A DNA stretch of 64,000 bases. Source: Pseudoxanthomonas winnipegensis (GTDB lineage: Bacteria > Pseudomonadota > Gammaproteobacteria > Xanthomonadales > Xanthomonadaceae). The translations under genes and the position numbers were made by a program. The DNA lies in the NCBI RefSeq assembly GCF_004283755.1, contig NZ_SHMH01000004.1:248001-312000 (forward strand). Reading direction: 5' to 3'. Below, in pieces: positions 27,070 to 36,883 of this stretch. A model generated the notes under the pieces. The model saw only the letters and a program-made list of their open reading frames with translations. It was not told the DNA's origin and did no database searches. Within the stretch, counting starts at the first letter, position 1; each line of letters begins with the position of its first letter.

Positions 27070-27605
27070 CCCGGATCCCTTCCGCTCGTTCCCGTCTCCT
27101 GCTCGCAGGCCTGGCCCTGTTGGCCCTGGTCGCCTGCTCGCGCAGCATTACCAGTACGCCCGGCGATGCGCCGAATCTGCAGAACTGGGTCAACGACGTG
27201 CGTGCCCGTCCGGCGCCGCCGCTGGAGCCGCTGCCGGTGATGCAGCAGTTCGAGACCTTCGAGTACGCAGCACAGAATCTGCGCGATCCGTTCAGCACCG
27301 CCTGGACGACGTCCGATGCCGGCAGCGGCCTGCGACCGGATCCGAACCGGCGCAAGGAAACGCTGGAGCAGTACCCGCTGGACAGCCTGAAGATGGTCGG
27401 CACCATCGGCAGCGGTTCGAACATCGTCGGGCTGGTGATGGCGCCGGACAAGGTGACCTATCGCGTCTCGCCCGGGGCCTACCTGGGGCAGAACGATGGG
27501 CGCATCACCGATGTCCAGCCCGACCGCATCAACCTCGTAGAACTGGTGTCTGACGGCGCCGGTGGCTGGCTGGAGCGTCCGGCGGCCGTGACGCTAGACC
27601 AATGA
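27066..27605 (+). CDS. pilP: Type IV pilus lipoprotein PilP
   Basis: Lipoprotein linking PilNO to the secretin PilQ. 179 residues with a lipobox (LLALVAC, Cys24) and a disordered linker containing LQNWVNDVRARPAPPLEPLP. The PilP beta-domain follows with LRDPFSTAW and LDSLKMVGTIGSGSNIVGLV. ATG at 27066 overlaps the pilO stop (ATGA). Confidence 0.93.
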   Translation: MTRIPSARSRLLLAGLALLALVACSRSITSTPGDAPNLQNWVNDVRARPAPPLEPLPVMQQFETFEYAAQNLRDPFSTAWTTSDAGSGLRPDPNRRKETLEQYPLDSLKMVGTIGSGSNIVGLVMAPDKVTYRVSPGAYLGQNDGRITDVQPDRINLVELVSDGAGGWLERPAAVTLDQ

Positions 27606-27619
27606 TTAGGGGATACACG

Positions 27620-29467
27620 ATGACCGCTTCCAACGCTCATGGCCTGCGTCCCCTGCGGCGACTGGCCGCCCACCGGTGGGGTGCACTGGTGCTGGCGATC
27701 GCGCTCGCCTCGGGCAGCGCGCCCGTGCTGGCGGCCGCCGCGGCGCCGGCCGGCGCCGCCCAGGCCGCGCCGGTCCAGGTGTCCGACGTCGACTTCCGTC
27801 GCAGCGAGGACGGCGCCGGGCGCCTGATCCTCAAGTTCGATCGCAAGGGCGCGGTGCCGGATCTGCGCACCGAAAACGGCAAGGTCATCATCGACATGGC
27901 CAACGTCACCCTGCCGGCCTCCCTGCAGAGGCCGATGAACGTCACCGACTTCGCCACGCCGGTGCAACGCATCGACGCGCATGCCTCGGGCAAGGGCGCG
28001 CAGCTGGTGCTCGACACCCGCGGGACCGTGGAGTCGCTGGCCTACCAGACCGAAGACCAGTACGTGGTCGAGATCAGCCAGAAGTCCGGCAAGCCCGCGA
28101 TGGGCGCCGCGGCCCAAGGCACCGGCGCCTCGCAGCTGGCCGCTGGCGGGGTCAAGCCGTATGTGGGCAAGCCGGTGACCTTCAACTTCCAGGACGTGCC
28201 GGTGCGCACCGTCCTGCAGCTGATCGCCGAGGAGTCCAACCTCAACATCGTCGCCTCCGACACCGTCCAGGGCAGCGTGACCCTGCGCCTGGTCAATGTG
28301 CCGTGGGATCAGGCGCTGGATATCGTCCTGCGCGCCAAGGGGCTGGACAAGCGCCGCGACGGCAACGTGGTCTGGGTGGCGCCGCAGCCCGAGCTGGCGA
28401 AGTTCGAGCAGGACAAGGAAGACGCGCGCATCGCGATCGAGAATCGCGAGGACCTGATCACCGACTACGTGCAGATCAACTACCACAGCGCGACCGAGAT
28501 CTATAAGGCGCTGACTGAGGCCAAGGGCATCGGTAGTCAGGGTGGCAACGGCGGCCAGAATAATCAGGAGAACGGTTTTCTCTCTTCGCGCGGCCGCCTG
28601 GTCGCCGACGAGCGCACCAACACCTTGATGATCAGTGATATCCCGAAAAAGGTCGCTTCGATGCGTGAGCTGATCGCGGTCATCGACCGGCCGGTGGATC
28701 AGGTGCTGATCGAGGCGCGCATTGTGGTGGCCACCGACACGTTCGCGCGGGATCTGGGTGCGAAGTTCGGCATCGGTGGAACGCATACCTATGGCGACAA
28801 CGTAGCCACCATAGGTAGTGGTGTGACCGGGGGCGCGGACTCGGCAACCCGCGGTCTCAACGTCAACATGCCCGCGGGAGGTTTCACCACCGGCAATGTC
28901 TCCAGTGTTGCGTACACTTTACTTGGTACCAATTTCAATCTGGACCTTGAGTTGTCCGCGCTACAGCAGGAAGGACGGGGCGAAGTGGTATCCAACCCGC
29001 GCATTATTACCGCCAACCAGCGGGAAGGTGATATCAAGCAGGGTACCGAAATCGGGTATGTGACGATTACCGGAGGAACTGCCGGCACGGCGGCGACGCC
29101 CAATGTGCAGTTCAAGGAGGCGCTGCTGGAATTGAAGGTCACGCCGACTATCACCCACGATGGCCGGATTTTTCTGAACATGTTTGTCAAGAAGGACGAT
29201 ATCGCCGAGCTGATCAAACTGGACGGATACGGCACGGTGCCAACCCTCAACCGCCGTGAGATCAATACCGCCGTGCTCGTCGAGGACGGGCAGACGGTGG
29301 TGATTGGTGGCGTCTACGAATTCACTGACCGGGCCTCGGTATCAAAGGTGCCATTCCTTGCGGACATCCCTTTTCTCGGTAATCTTTTCAAAAGCCAGGG
29401 CAAGCAGAAGAACAAGGCCGAGCTGCTGATCTTCGTGACGCCGAAGGTGATCGCGGTCCGCCAGTAA
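27620..29467 (+). CDS. pilQ: Type IV pilus secretin PilQ
   Basis: Outer-membrane secretin through which the pilus passes. About 615 residues, somewhat shorter than many PilQ proteins. Order: signal peptide (to about 42), AMIN-like domain (VSDVDFRRSEDGAGRLILKF), linker, STN/N0 domain (VTFNFQDVPVRTVLQLIAEE), N1 domain, and the secretin core with GEVVSNPRIITANQREGDIK and PFLADIPFLGNLFKSQ. ATG at 27620 is chosen because AGGGG lies seven bases upstream; ATG at 27602, overlapping the pilP stop, is an alternative. From about 28500 on the coding sequence uses noticeably more A/T-ending codons than the rest of the operon. Confidence 0.95.
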   Translation: MTASNAHGLRPLRRLAAHRWGALVLAIALASGSAPVLAAAAAPAGAAQAAPVQVSDVDFRRSEDGAGRLILKFDRKGAVPDLRTENGKVIIDMANVTLPASLQRPMNVTDFATPVQRIDAHASGKGAQLVLDTRGTVESLAYQTEDQYVVEISQKSGKPAMGAAAQGTGASQLAAGGVKPYVGKPVTFNFQDVPVRTVLQLIAEESNLNIVASDTVQGSVTLRLVNVPWDQALDIVLRAKGLDKRRDGNVVWVAPQPELAKFEQDKEDARIAIENREDLITDYVQINYHSATEIYKALTEAKGIGSQGGNGGQNNQENGFLSSRGRLVADERTNTLMISDIPKKVASMRELIAVIDRPVDQVLIEARIVVATDTFARDLGAKFGIGGTHTYGDNVATIGSGVTGGADSATRGLNVNMPAGGFTTGNVSSVAYTLLGTNFNLDLELSALQQEGRGEVVSNPRIITANQREGDIKQGTEIGYVTITGGTAGTAATPNVQFKEALLELKVTPTITHDGRIFLNMFVKKDDIAELIKLDGYGTVPTLNRREINTAVLVEDGQTVVIGGVYEFTDRASVSKVPFLADIPFLGNLFKSQGKQKNKAELLIFVTPKVIAVRQ

Positions 29468-29487
29468 GCAGGTTCGTAGTGATGAGG

Positions 29488-29513
29488 AAAACGGGGCCGA
29501 TCGGCCCCGTTTT
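29488..29513 (+). terminator. Terminator of the pilMNOPQ operon
   Basis: A perfect 26-base palindrome, AAAACGGGGCCGA followed by its reverse complement ending TTTT, lies 20 bases after the pilQ stop. Confidence 0.9.
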
Positions 29514-29678
29514 CGCGTTGGTGCCTTATATGCACTCACGAGCCTGGGCGGCGGCTGCGCCCCTAGGCCGATGATGGCGCTTCGCTGAACGCGAGGCCCA
29601 AGGTAAGGTGGGACGCGGAACCCTTTCGATGAGGCCCGGTCGAAACGACGCGCCTGATCTCGACCATGAGAGCCCGTA

Positions 29679-30704
<1,026 letters not shown>

Positions 30705-30816
30705 GTCGTGGGTCGGAACAGGCGAGCTACGCGATGATCCCTCACCGTCGAACCAAGCTTGCAGGCGCGCTGCGTCGCATGCCTTCGGTGCGCCCGCATT
30801 GGCAGGTGCCGCCGTC

Positions 30817-31761
30817 ATGAGCGCGGTTCCCACCTCGCACACCGATCCGGATCCCGCTGCGGCCAACGACGGCCTGCGCCCCACGCTGACCGAACTGGTG
30901 CAACTGCGTGCGCTGGCGCAGCGGCGCCCGGCCGCGCGTCGCGGCAGCCACCATCTCAGCGGCCCGGCCGCCTCGCCGCTGCGCGGGCGCGGCATGGAAT
31001 ACGCCGAGTCGCGCGAATACGTCGCCGGCGACGACGCGCGTCATATCGACTGGCGCCTGACCGCGCGCAGCGGCAAGCCGCACACCAAGCTGTTCCAGGC
31101 CGAACGCGAGCGGCTGACCCTGATCGTGGCCGATACCGCGCCGACGCTGTACTTCGGCACGCGTGTGCGCTTCAAGTCGGTGCAGGCCGCGCGCGCCGGC
31201 GCGTTGGCGGCCTGGGCCGCGGTGGCCGACGGCGATCGCGTCGCGGTCCTGCGCGGGGCGGGGCGCGAGCCGTCCCTGCCGCCGGCCTCGGGCACGCGCG
31301 GCGCGTTGCGCACGCTCGACGCGCTGACCCGCTGGTATGCGCAGCCGCCGGACGACGACCAGGGCCTGGTCGTGGCCCTGGAGCACGCCCAGCGCGTGCT
31401 GCGCCCCGGCTCTCGGCTGGTGGTGCTGGCCGACCCACGCAGCGTGGCGCAGATCCCCGAGCTGCGCTGGCCGTCGCTGGCGGCGCGCTGCGAGGTCATC
31501 GTGCTGCTGATGACCGATGCGCTGGAGCAGGCGCCGCCGCGGGCGTCGCTGCCGTTCCAGAGCGGCGAGCATCGGGTCGAACTGGACCTGGCCAATACCG
31601 CGCAGCGACAGCGCTGGGGCCGGGAGTTCGTCCAGCCCCTGCATGCCGCGCTGGCGCTGCTGCCCACCCGCGGCGTGCGCGCCATGGCGCTGCGCGCCGA
31701 TGCGCCCAGCGATGCGTGGCTGTCGCTGCTGGCGCGCGCCACCGCTCCGGCGACCGCATGA
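30817..31761 (+). CDS. DUF58 domain protein
   Basis: 314 residues, soluble. The DUF58 core is visible: GRGMEYAESREYVAGDDARH followed by IDWRLTARSGKPHTKLF (about 60-98), then a degenerate VWA-like fold. DUF58 proteins accompany MoxR ATPases; the molecular role is unproven. ATG at 30817. The stop overlaps the next start by four bases (ATGA). Confidence 0.88.
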   Translation: MSAVPTSHTDPDPAAANDGLRPTLTELVQLRALAQRRPAARRGSHHLSGPAASPLRGRGMEYAESREYVAGDDARHIDWRLTARSGKPHTKLFQAERERLTLIVADTAPTLYFGTRVRFKSVQAARAGALAAWAAVADGDRVAVLRGAGREPSLPPASGTRGALRTLDALTRWYAQPPDDDQGLVVALEHAQRVLRPGSRLVVLADPRSVAQIPELRWPSLAARCEVIVLLMTDALEQAPPRASLPFQSGEHRVELDLANTAQRQRWGREFVQPLHAALALLPTRGVRAMALRADAPSDAWLSLLARATAPATA

Positions 31762-32216
31762 GCGCGCCCGCGTCCCTGGTGCTGCGCGATGTGCACGTGC
31801 CGCCGGCGCCGGCCTGGTGGCCGCCGGCGCCCGGCTGGTGGCTGGTGCTGCTGGCCGTCGCGGTGCTGGTGGCGGTGCCGCTGCTGTGGCGCGCGCGGCG
31901 TCGCCGGCGGCGGGCGCGCTGGCTGCGGCTGTTCGAAGCCGAGTGCTCCAGCGCGCTGCCGCCGCCGGAGCAGGTCGCGGCCGCCTCGCAGCTGCTGCGC
32001 CGGGCCGCGCGCCGGGTCGATCCGCGCGCCGATCGTTTGCAGGGCGCGGCCTGGCTGCAGTTCCTGGATGGTCCGAAGGGACATGCCTTCAGCAAAGATG
32101 TGGGTGCGCTGCTGCTCGACGGGGGCTATCGCCCCCGCGTGGATCCGCGGCAGATGGAGGCGCTGCGCGCGCTGGCCGCGACGCGCTTCGTGCAGCTGAT
32201 GGAGGGCCGGCGATGA
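31758..32216 (+). CDS. DUF4381 small membrane protein
   Basis: 152 residues: a Pro/Trp-rich N-terminus (VHVPPAPAWWPPAPGWW), one transmembrane helix (about 28-44), an Arg-rich cytoplasmic stretch and a helical tail with DRLQGAAWLQFLDG. This is the DUF4381 layout regularly found between DUF58 and VWA genes in MoxR clusters. Overlaps both neighbours by four bases. Confidence 0.85.
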   Translation: MSAPASLVLRDVHVPPAPAWWPPAPGWWLVLLAVAVLVAVPLLWRARRRRRRARWLRLFEAECSSALPPPEQVAAASQLLRRAARRVDPRADRLQGAAWLQFLDGPKGHAFSKDVGALLLDGGYRPRVDPRQMEALRALAATRFVQLMEGRR

Positions 32217-33229
32217 GCCTCCTGGCACAGTGGATGCACGATGTCAGGCTGCTCTTCGGCGGCTTCGCCTGGCCGTGGATGTGGTTGGCGCTGCCGTTGC
32301 CGTGGCTGGTGACCTGGCTGCTGCCGGCGGTGCGCAGCCAGTCGCCGGCGCTGCGCGTGCCTTATGGCGATGCGCTGGACGGCATCGCCGTCAGTGCGGC
32401 CACCGCGCGGCGGTTCGGCATCAACTGGCTGGCCGCGCTTGCCTGGCTGCTGCTGTGCGCGGCGGCCGCGCGGCCGCAGCAGCTGGGCGAGGCGGTCACG
32501 CCGCCGCAGACCGGACGCGATCTGATGCTGGCCGTCGACCTGTCCGGCAGCATGCGCGAGACCGACATGGAGCTGGGCGGCACCCCGGTCGACCGGCTCA
32601 CCGCGGCCAAGGCGGTGCTGGCCGACTTCCTCGACCGCCGCGTGGGCGACCGCGTCGGCCTGCTGGTGTTCGGCAACCGCGCCTATGCGGTGGCGCCGCT
32701 GACGCTGGATCGCGATTCGGTGCGCGATCAGCTGCGCGACACGGTCAGCGGGCTGGCCGGGCGCGAAACGGCCATCGGCGACGCCATCGGCCTGGCGGTC
32801 AAGCGCCTGGCCGCCCAGCCGAAGGGCCAGCGCGTGCTGATCTTGCTCACCGACGGCGTCAGCAATGCCGGCGCGCTGGATCCGGACAAGGCGGCCGAAC
32901 TGGCCGCGCGCGAAGGCGTGCGCATCCACACCATCGCCTTCGGCGGCGGCGGGGGACTGTCGGTATTCGGCATGCGCGTGGGGCTGCAGGGCCAGGACGA
33001 TATCGACGAGGACGGCCTGCGCCGCATCGCCCAGGCCACCGGCGGGCGTTTCTTCCGCGCCCGCGACACGCAGGAGCTGGCCGGCATCTATTCGGAGCTG
33101 GACAAGATCGAGCCGATCTCGCGCCCGGGGCGTGCGGTGCAGCCGCGCATCGAGCGCTATCCGGTGCCGCTGGCGTTCGCGCTGGGCCTGGGCGTGCTGG
33201 CGCTGGCCTGGCGAGGGCTGCGGGCATGA
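32213..33229 (+). CDS. VWA domain membrane protein (BatA-like)
   Basis: 338 residues with two N-terminal transmembrane helices, a von Willebrand A domain and a C-terminal helix. The metal-ion site is intact: DLSGS (about 107-111), with a Thr/Asp pair further on (LLTDGVSNAG, about 210). The first residues show the BatA-like pattern FAWPWMWLALPLPWLV. Probably forms a membrane complex with the following BatB-like protein. ATGA overlaps at both ends. Confidence 0.9.
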   Translation: MSLLAQWMHDVRLLFGGFAWPWMWLALPLPWLVTWLLPAVRSQSPALRVPYGDALDGIAVSAATARRFGINWLAALAWLLLCAAAARPQQLGEAVTPPQTGRDLMLAVDLSGSMRETDMELGGTPVDRLTAAKAVLADFLDRRVGDRVGLLVFGNRAYAVAPLTLDRDSVRDQLRDTVSGLAGRETAIGDAIGLAVKRLAAQPKGQRVLILLTDGVSNAGALDPDKAAELAAREGVRIHTIAFGGGGGLSVFGMRVGLQGQDDIDEDGLRRIAQATGGRFFRARDTQELAGIYSELDKIEPISRPGRAVQPRIERYPVPLAFALGLGVLALAWRGLRA

Positions 33230-35007
33230 GTGCGTTGGTGCAGGCCATGGCGGATTTTCATTTCCTGCGGCCGTGGTGGCTGCTGGCCCTGATCGCGCTG
33301 CCCGGACTGTGGTGGCTGTGGCGGCGACGCCAGCAGCGCGCCAACGCGTGGCGCGGCCTGGTCGATCAGCATCTGCTGGTGCATCTGCAGGTCGGCGGCG
33401 GCCGCGCCCAGGTGCTCGGGCTGGTCGGCATCGTGCTGGCCTGGGTGCTGGCGACGCTGGCCCTGGCCGGCCCGAGCTGGCAGCGCAGCGAACAGCCGCT
33501 GTGGCAGACCCGCTCGCCGCTGGTGGTGGCGCTGGACCTGTCGGGCTCGATCGCCGCCAACGACTTGCCGCCCTCGCGCCTGCTGCAGGCGCGCGCCAAG
33601 CTGGCTACGCTGCTGCGCGAGCGCGCTGGCGGTCAGGTTGCGCTGGTGGCTTACGCGGGCGAGCCGTTCACCGTGGCGCCGCTGACCGACGATGCGGCCA
33701 ACGTGGCGCTGTTCCTGGACGCGCTGGACCCGGCGATCATGCCGGTGGACGGCAGCGATGCGCGTCGGGCGATCCTCTGGTCCGAGGAGCTGCTGCAGCG
33801 CGCCGGGTTCGACCGCGGCCAGATCCTGCTGCTGACCGATCACGCCGATCCGGCTGCCGACAGCGCCGCCAAGCGCGCCCGCGACGCCGGCTTCAGCGTC
33901 TCGGTGCTGGGCCTGGGAACGCCGGCGGGGGCCGCCTACCGTCAGGCCGATGGCCAGTTCGGCCGCGCCCAGCTGGATGCGGCCTCGCTGCAGCGGCTGG
34001 CGACGGCCGGCGGCGGGCGCTTTGAGGTGCTGCGCACCGACGATGCCGACCTGCGCGCGCTGGGTGTGCTCGATCCGCAAGCCGAAGACGCCAGCGCCGC
34101 CCGCGGCGAAAAGGGCAGCGCCTGGTTGGATCAGGGCTACTGGCTGCTGCCGGCGCTGATGCTGCTGGTGCTGCTGGCGTTCCGTCGCGGCGGCGTGCTG
34201 GCCGCGCTGGCGATGTGCGTGGTGCTGCCGATGGCCCAGCCCGCGCAGGCGATGGACTGGTGGAAGCGCGCCGATCAGCAGGCCCAGGACCGCATCGAGC
34301 AGGGCGCCAAGGCCTACCGCGGCGGCGACTACGCCGCGGCCACCAAGGACTTCGCCGGTCTGGCCTCGGCCGACGGCCTGTACAACCTCGGCAACGCGCT
34401 GGCCAAGCAGGGCAAGTACGACGAGGCCATTGCCGCCTACGACAAGGCGCTGCAACGCCAGCCGGGGATGGAAGACGCCATCGCCAACCGCGCCGCGGTC
34501 GAGGCCGCACGCAAGCGGCAGCCGCCGGCCGGTGGTCAGGGCGGGCAGGGCGGCGACCAGGGCAAGCAGCCCCCCGAGCAGAAGTCTGGCCAGCAGCAGT
34601 CGTCCGGCGGCAAGCAGGACGACAAGCCGGGCCAGGATCAGCAGGACTCGCAGCAGCAAGACAAGCAGCAGCAGGGCAAGCAGCAGGACAAGCAGGAAGC
34701 GGACAAGGGCGCAAAGGACTCCTCCGGCGACGTCAAGTCCGAGCCGCCCAAGTCGGCCGCCGAACAGCAGCGCGAGCAGCAGGCCGCAGACGCGGCCCAG
34801 CGCGAACGCATGCAGCAGGCGATGCAGCAGCAGGCCGGCCAGGGCGCGCAGCCGGAGCCGACCCAGGCCAAGCCGGAAACCGCGGCCGAGCGCGAGCAGC
34901 GCCAGGCCACCGAAGCCTGGCTGCGGCGCGTGCCGGACGATCCGGGTGGCCTGCTGCGCGCCAAGTTCCAGCTCGAGTACCAGCGTCGCCAGAGGGAAGG
35001 ACAATGA
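33226..35007 (+). CDS. VWA and TPR membrane protein (BatB/BatC fusion)
   Basis: 593 residues. Two N-terminal helices, a VWA domain with DLSGS (about 103-107) and LLTDHAD (about 203), two further membrane helices (about 307-345), then TPR repeats (YNLGNALAKQGKYDEAIAAY, about 385-404). A long Gln/Lys/Gly-rich low-complexity tract (about 425-540) follows, then a conserved C-terminal helix with WLRRVPDDPGGLLRAKFQLE. In Bacteroidetes the VWA and TPR parts are separate BatB and BatC proteins; here they are fused. Overlaps both neighbours by four bases. Confidence 0.9.
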   Translation: MSALVQAMADFHFLRPWWLLALIALPGLWWLWRRRQQRANAWRGLVDQHLLVHLQVGGGRAQVLGLVGIVLAWVLATLALAGPSWQRSEQPLWQTRSPLVVALDLSGSIAANDLPPSRLLQARAKLATLLRERAGGQVALVAYAGEPFTVAPLTDDAANVALFLDALDPAIMPVDGSDARRAILWSEELLQRAGFDRGQILLLTDHADPAADSAAKRARDAGFSVSVLGLGTPAGAAYRQADGQFGRAQLDAASLQRLATAGGGRFEVLRTDDADLRALGVLDPQAEDASAARGEKGSAWLDQGYWLLPALMLLVLLAFRRGGVLAALAMCVVLPMAQPAQAMDWWKRADQQAQDRIEQGAKAYRGGDYAAATKDFAGLASADGLYNLGNALAKQGKYDEAIAAYDKALQRQPGMEDAIANRAAVEAARKRQPPAGGQGGQGGDQGKQPPEQKSGQQQSSGGKQDDKPGQDQQDSQQQDKQQQGKQQDKQEADKGAKDSSGDVKSEPPKSAAEQQREQQAADAAQRERMQQAMQQQAGQGAQPEPTQAKPETAAEREQRQATEAWLRRVPDDPGGLLRAKFQLEYQRRQREGQ

Positions 35008-36761
35008 TGCAACCGGCCGCCTCCACATCGCCGCAGCGCACGCGCGCTCCGTCGCGGTTCGTCGCGACGGCGTGGCTGGCGCTGGTCCTGCTGGCCTGGA
35101 CGCTGCCCGCGCTGGCGCAGACGCGCGCCTGGCTGGACCGCTCACGCACGGCGATGGGTCAGCCGGTGGTGCTGAGCATCGAAAGCGACCAGGACATCGG
35201 CCAGCCCGACCTGAGCCCGCTGCAGCGCGACTTCTCGGTGGTCGACACCTCCTCCAGCCGCCAGATGCAGATGGTCAACGGCCGCATCTCGCGCTCGGTC
35301 GTGCTGGCCATCACCCTGCAGCCGCGCCGCACCGGCGAGCTGACCGTACCGGCGCTGGAGGTCAACGGCCAGCGCACGCCCGCGCTGGGCCTGCGCGTGA
35401 CCGATGCGCCCGTCGCCCAGCCCGGCAGCAGCAACGCCTATGTCGAGACCCAGGTCGACGACCCGACGCCTTACGTGCAGCAGACCGTCGGCGCGACCCT
35501 GCGCCTGTTCTACGCGGTGCCGCTAGTCTCCGGGCAACTGGACCTCGATGCGCCGCAGGGCACCTCGCTGCAGCGCGTGGGCGAGGACGTGCAGTCCACG
35601 CGCGAGGTCAACGGGCGTCGCTACAACGTGGTCGAACGCCACTTCCTGCTGGTGCCCGACCGCAGCGGCGACCTGCAGCTGCCGGCCGCGCGCTTCATCG
35701 GCCGCGCCGCGGGCGGTGGCGGCTTCTTCGACAGCATGCTGGGCATGGGCCAGCGCAGCGAGCTGAGCGCGTTCGGTCAGGCGCTGACCCTGCATGTGCA
35801 GCCGCAGCCGGCCAACGCGCCGCAGCCGTGGCTGCCGCTGGCCGACCTGCGCCTGCGCTATGCCAGCGCGCCGCGCGAGCTCAAGGCCGGCCAGGCCAGC
35901 AGCTTCGTGGTCGAGGCGGTGGCGCGCGGCGCCACCCGTGCGCAGCTACCGGACCTGCCCACGCCGAACGTGGACGGCGCGCAGGTGTTCGCCGAGCCGG
36001 CGCAGTACGAGGACAGCTTCGACGGCGCCACGCCGGTGGTGAAGATCACCCGGCGCTATTCGATCGTGCCCAACGGCGCCGGCCGGCTGACGCTGCCCGG
36101 CATCAAGCTGGACTGGTGGGACGTCAAGGCCGATGCGGCCAGGACCGCGGCGCTGCCGGACATGCAGCTTGAGGTCGCCGCCGGGTCTGGCAGCTTCGCC
36201 AACGCGACCCTGCCCGCGCCCACGCCGGCCGCGGAGGTCGCCGCGCCGCAGGCGCCCAGCGACGGCGCGCTGCCGGCCACGGCCGTTCGCGCCGCATCGG
36301 TGGCTGGCCGCCTGTGGCCGTGGATCGCGCTGACCGCGGCGTTCGGCCTGCTGTGGCTGGGCACGCTGGTGTGGTTCCTGCGCCGGCCGCGGCGTGCGCC
36401 CGCGTCGGCGCCGGCCCGCGCGGCGGGCGCCGCCACGGCGGCCCCGGCGCCGCGGGCGCGCCACGGCCTGCCGGACCTGCGCCGTGCGCTGGACACCGGC
36501 ACGCTGGACGAGGTCGGCGAGATCCTGATCGGCATGGCCGCACCGCCGGCGCGCGATCTGGACGCGGTCTCCGCGCAGCTGGCCGACCCGACGCAGCGGC
36601 AGGCGATCGAGGCGCTGCGCCGCGCACGCTGGGCTGACGGCGATGGCGCCCAGGCGCGTGCGCTGCTGCGCCAGGCCTTCGCCAGCGGGCCGACCTGGCG
36701 CGTGCCGGCGGGCCCGACCGCGCAGGGCGAGGCGCTGGCGCCGCTGTATCCGAAGCGCTGA
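35004..36761 (+). CDS. batD: BatD-like protein
   Basis: 585 residues. A signal peptide (cleaved near residue 39 after PALAQ) is followed by repeated beta-sandwich domains with the BatD opening RAWLDRSRTAMGQPVVLSIE. A C-terminal transmembrane helix (about 430-455, LWPWIALTAAFGLLWLGTLV) and a cytoplasmic helical tail complete it. It presumably works in the periplasm with the VWA proteins encoded upstream. The start (ATGATG, 35004) overlaps the previous stop; last gene of the cluster. Confidence 0.88.
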   Translation: MMQPAASTSPQRTRAPSRFVATAWLALVLLAWTLPALAQTRAWLDRSRTAMGQPVVLSIESDQDIGQPDLSPLQRDFSVVDTSSSRQMQMVNGRISRSVVLAITLQPRRTGELTVPALEVNGQRTPALGLRVTDAPVAQPGSSNAYVETQVDDPTPYVQQTVGATLRLFYAVPLVSGQLDLDAPQGTSLQRVGEDVQSTREVNGRRYNVVERHFLLVPDRSGDLQLPAARFIGRAAGGGGFFDSMLGMGQRSELSAFGQALTLHVQPQPANAPQPWLPLADLRLRYASAPRELKAGQASSFVVEAVARGATRAQLPDLPTPNVDGAQVFAEPAQYEDSFDGATPVVKITRRYSIVPNGAGRLTLPGIKLDWWDVKADAARTAALPDMQLEVAAGSGSFANATLPAPTPAAEVAAPQAPSDGALPATAVRAASVAGRLWPWIALTAAFGLLWLGTLVWFLRRPRRAPASAPARAAGAATAAPAPRARHGLPDLRRALDTGTLDEVGEILIGMAAPPARDLDAVSAQLADPTQRQAIEALRRARWADGDGAQARALLRQAFASGPTWRVPAGPTAQGEALAPLYPKR

Positions 36762-36770
36762 GCGGGTCGT

Positions 36771-36793
36771 ACAGCCAGGCACGGCCTGGCTGT
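36771..36793. other. Inverted repeat after batD
   Basis: ACAGCCAGGC and GCCTGGCTGT pair perfectly around ACG. It follows the batD stop by nine bases, but no T run follows, so its role as a terminator is doubtful. Confidence 0.4.
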
Positions 36794-36883
36794 CAGTTCG
36801 GTCATTCTCTTTCCCTGCCGTCGCAGGCGGGCGTGGGGCCTTGCTAGAGTGGCCGTTTGCCCTCGAACCCCAGGATTCCACGC

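Noticed and set aside
32230-33225. Frame running in front of the BatB-like gene
   Set aside because: It overlaps the BatA gene in another frame and has shadow composition; the real start is the ATGA overlap at 33226.
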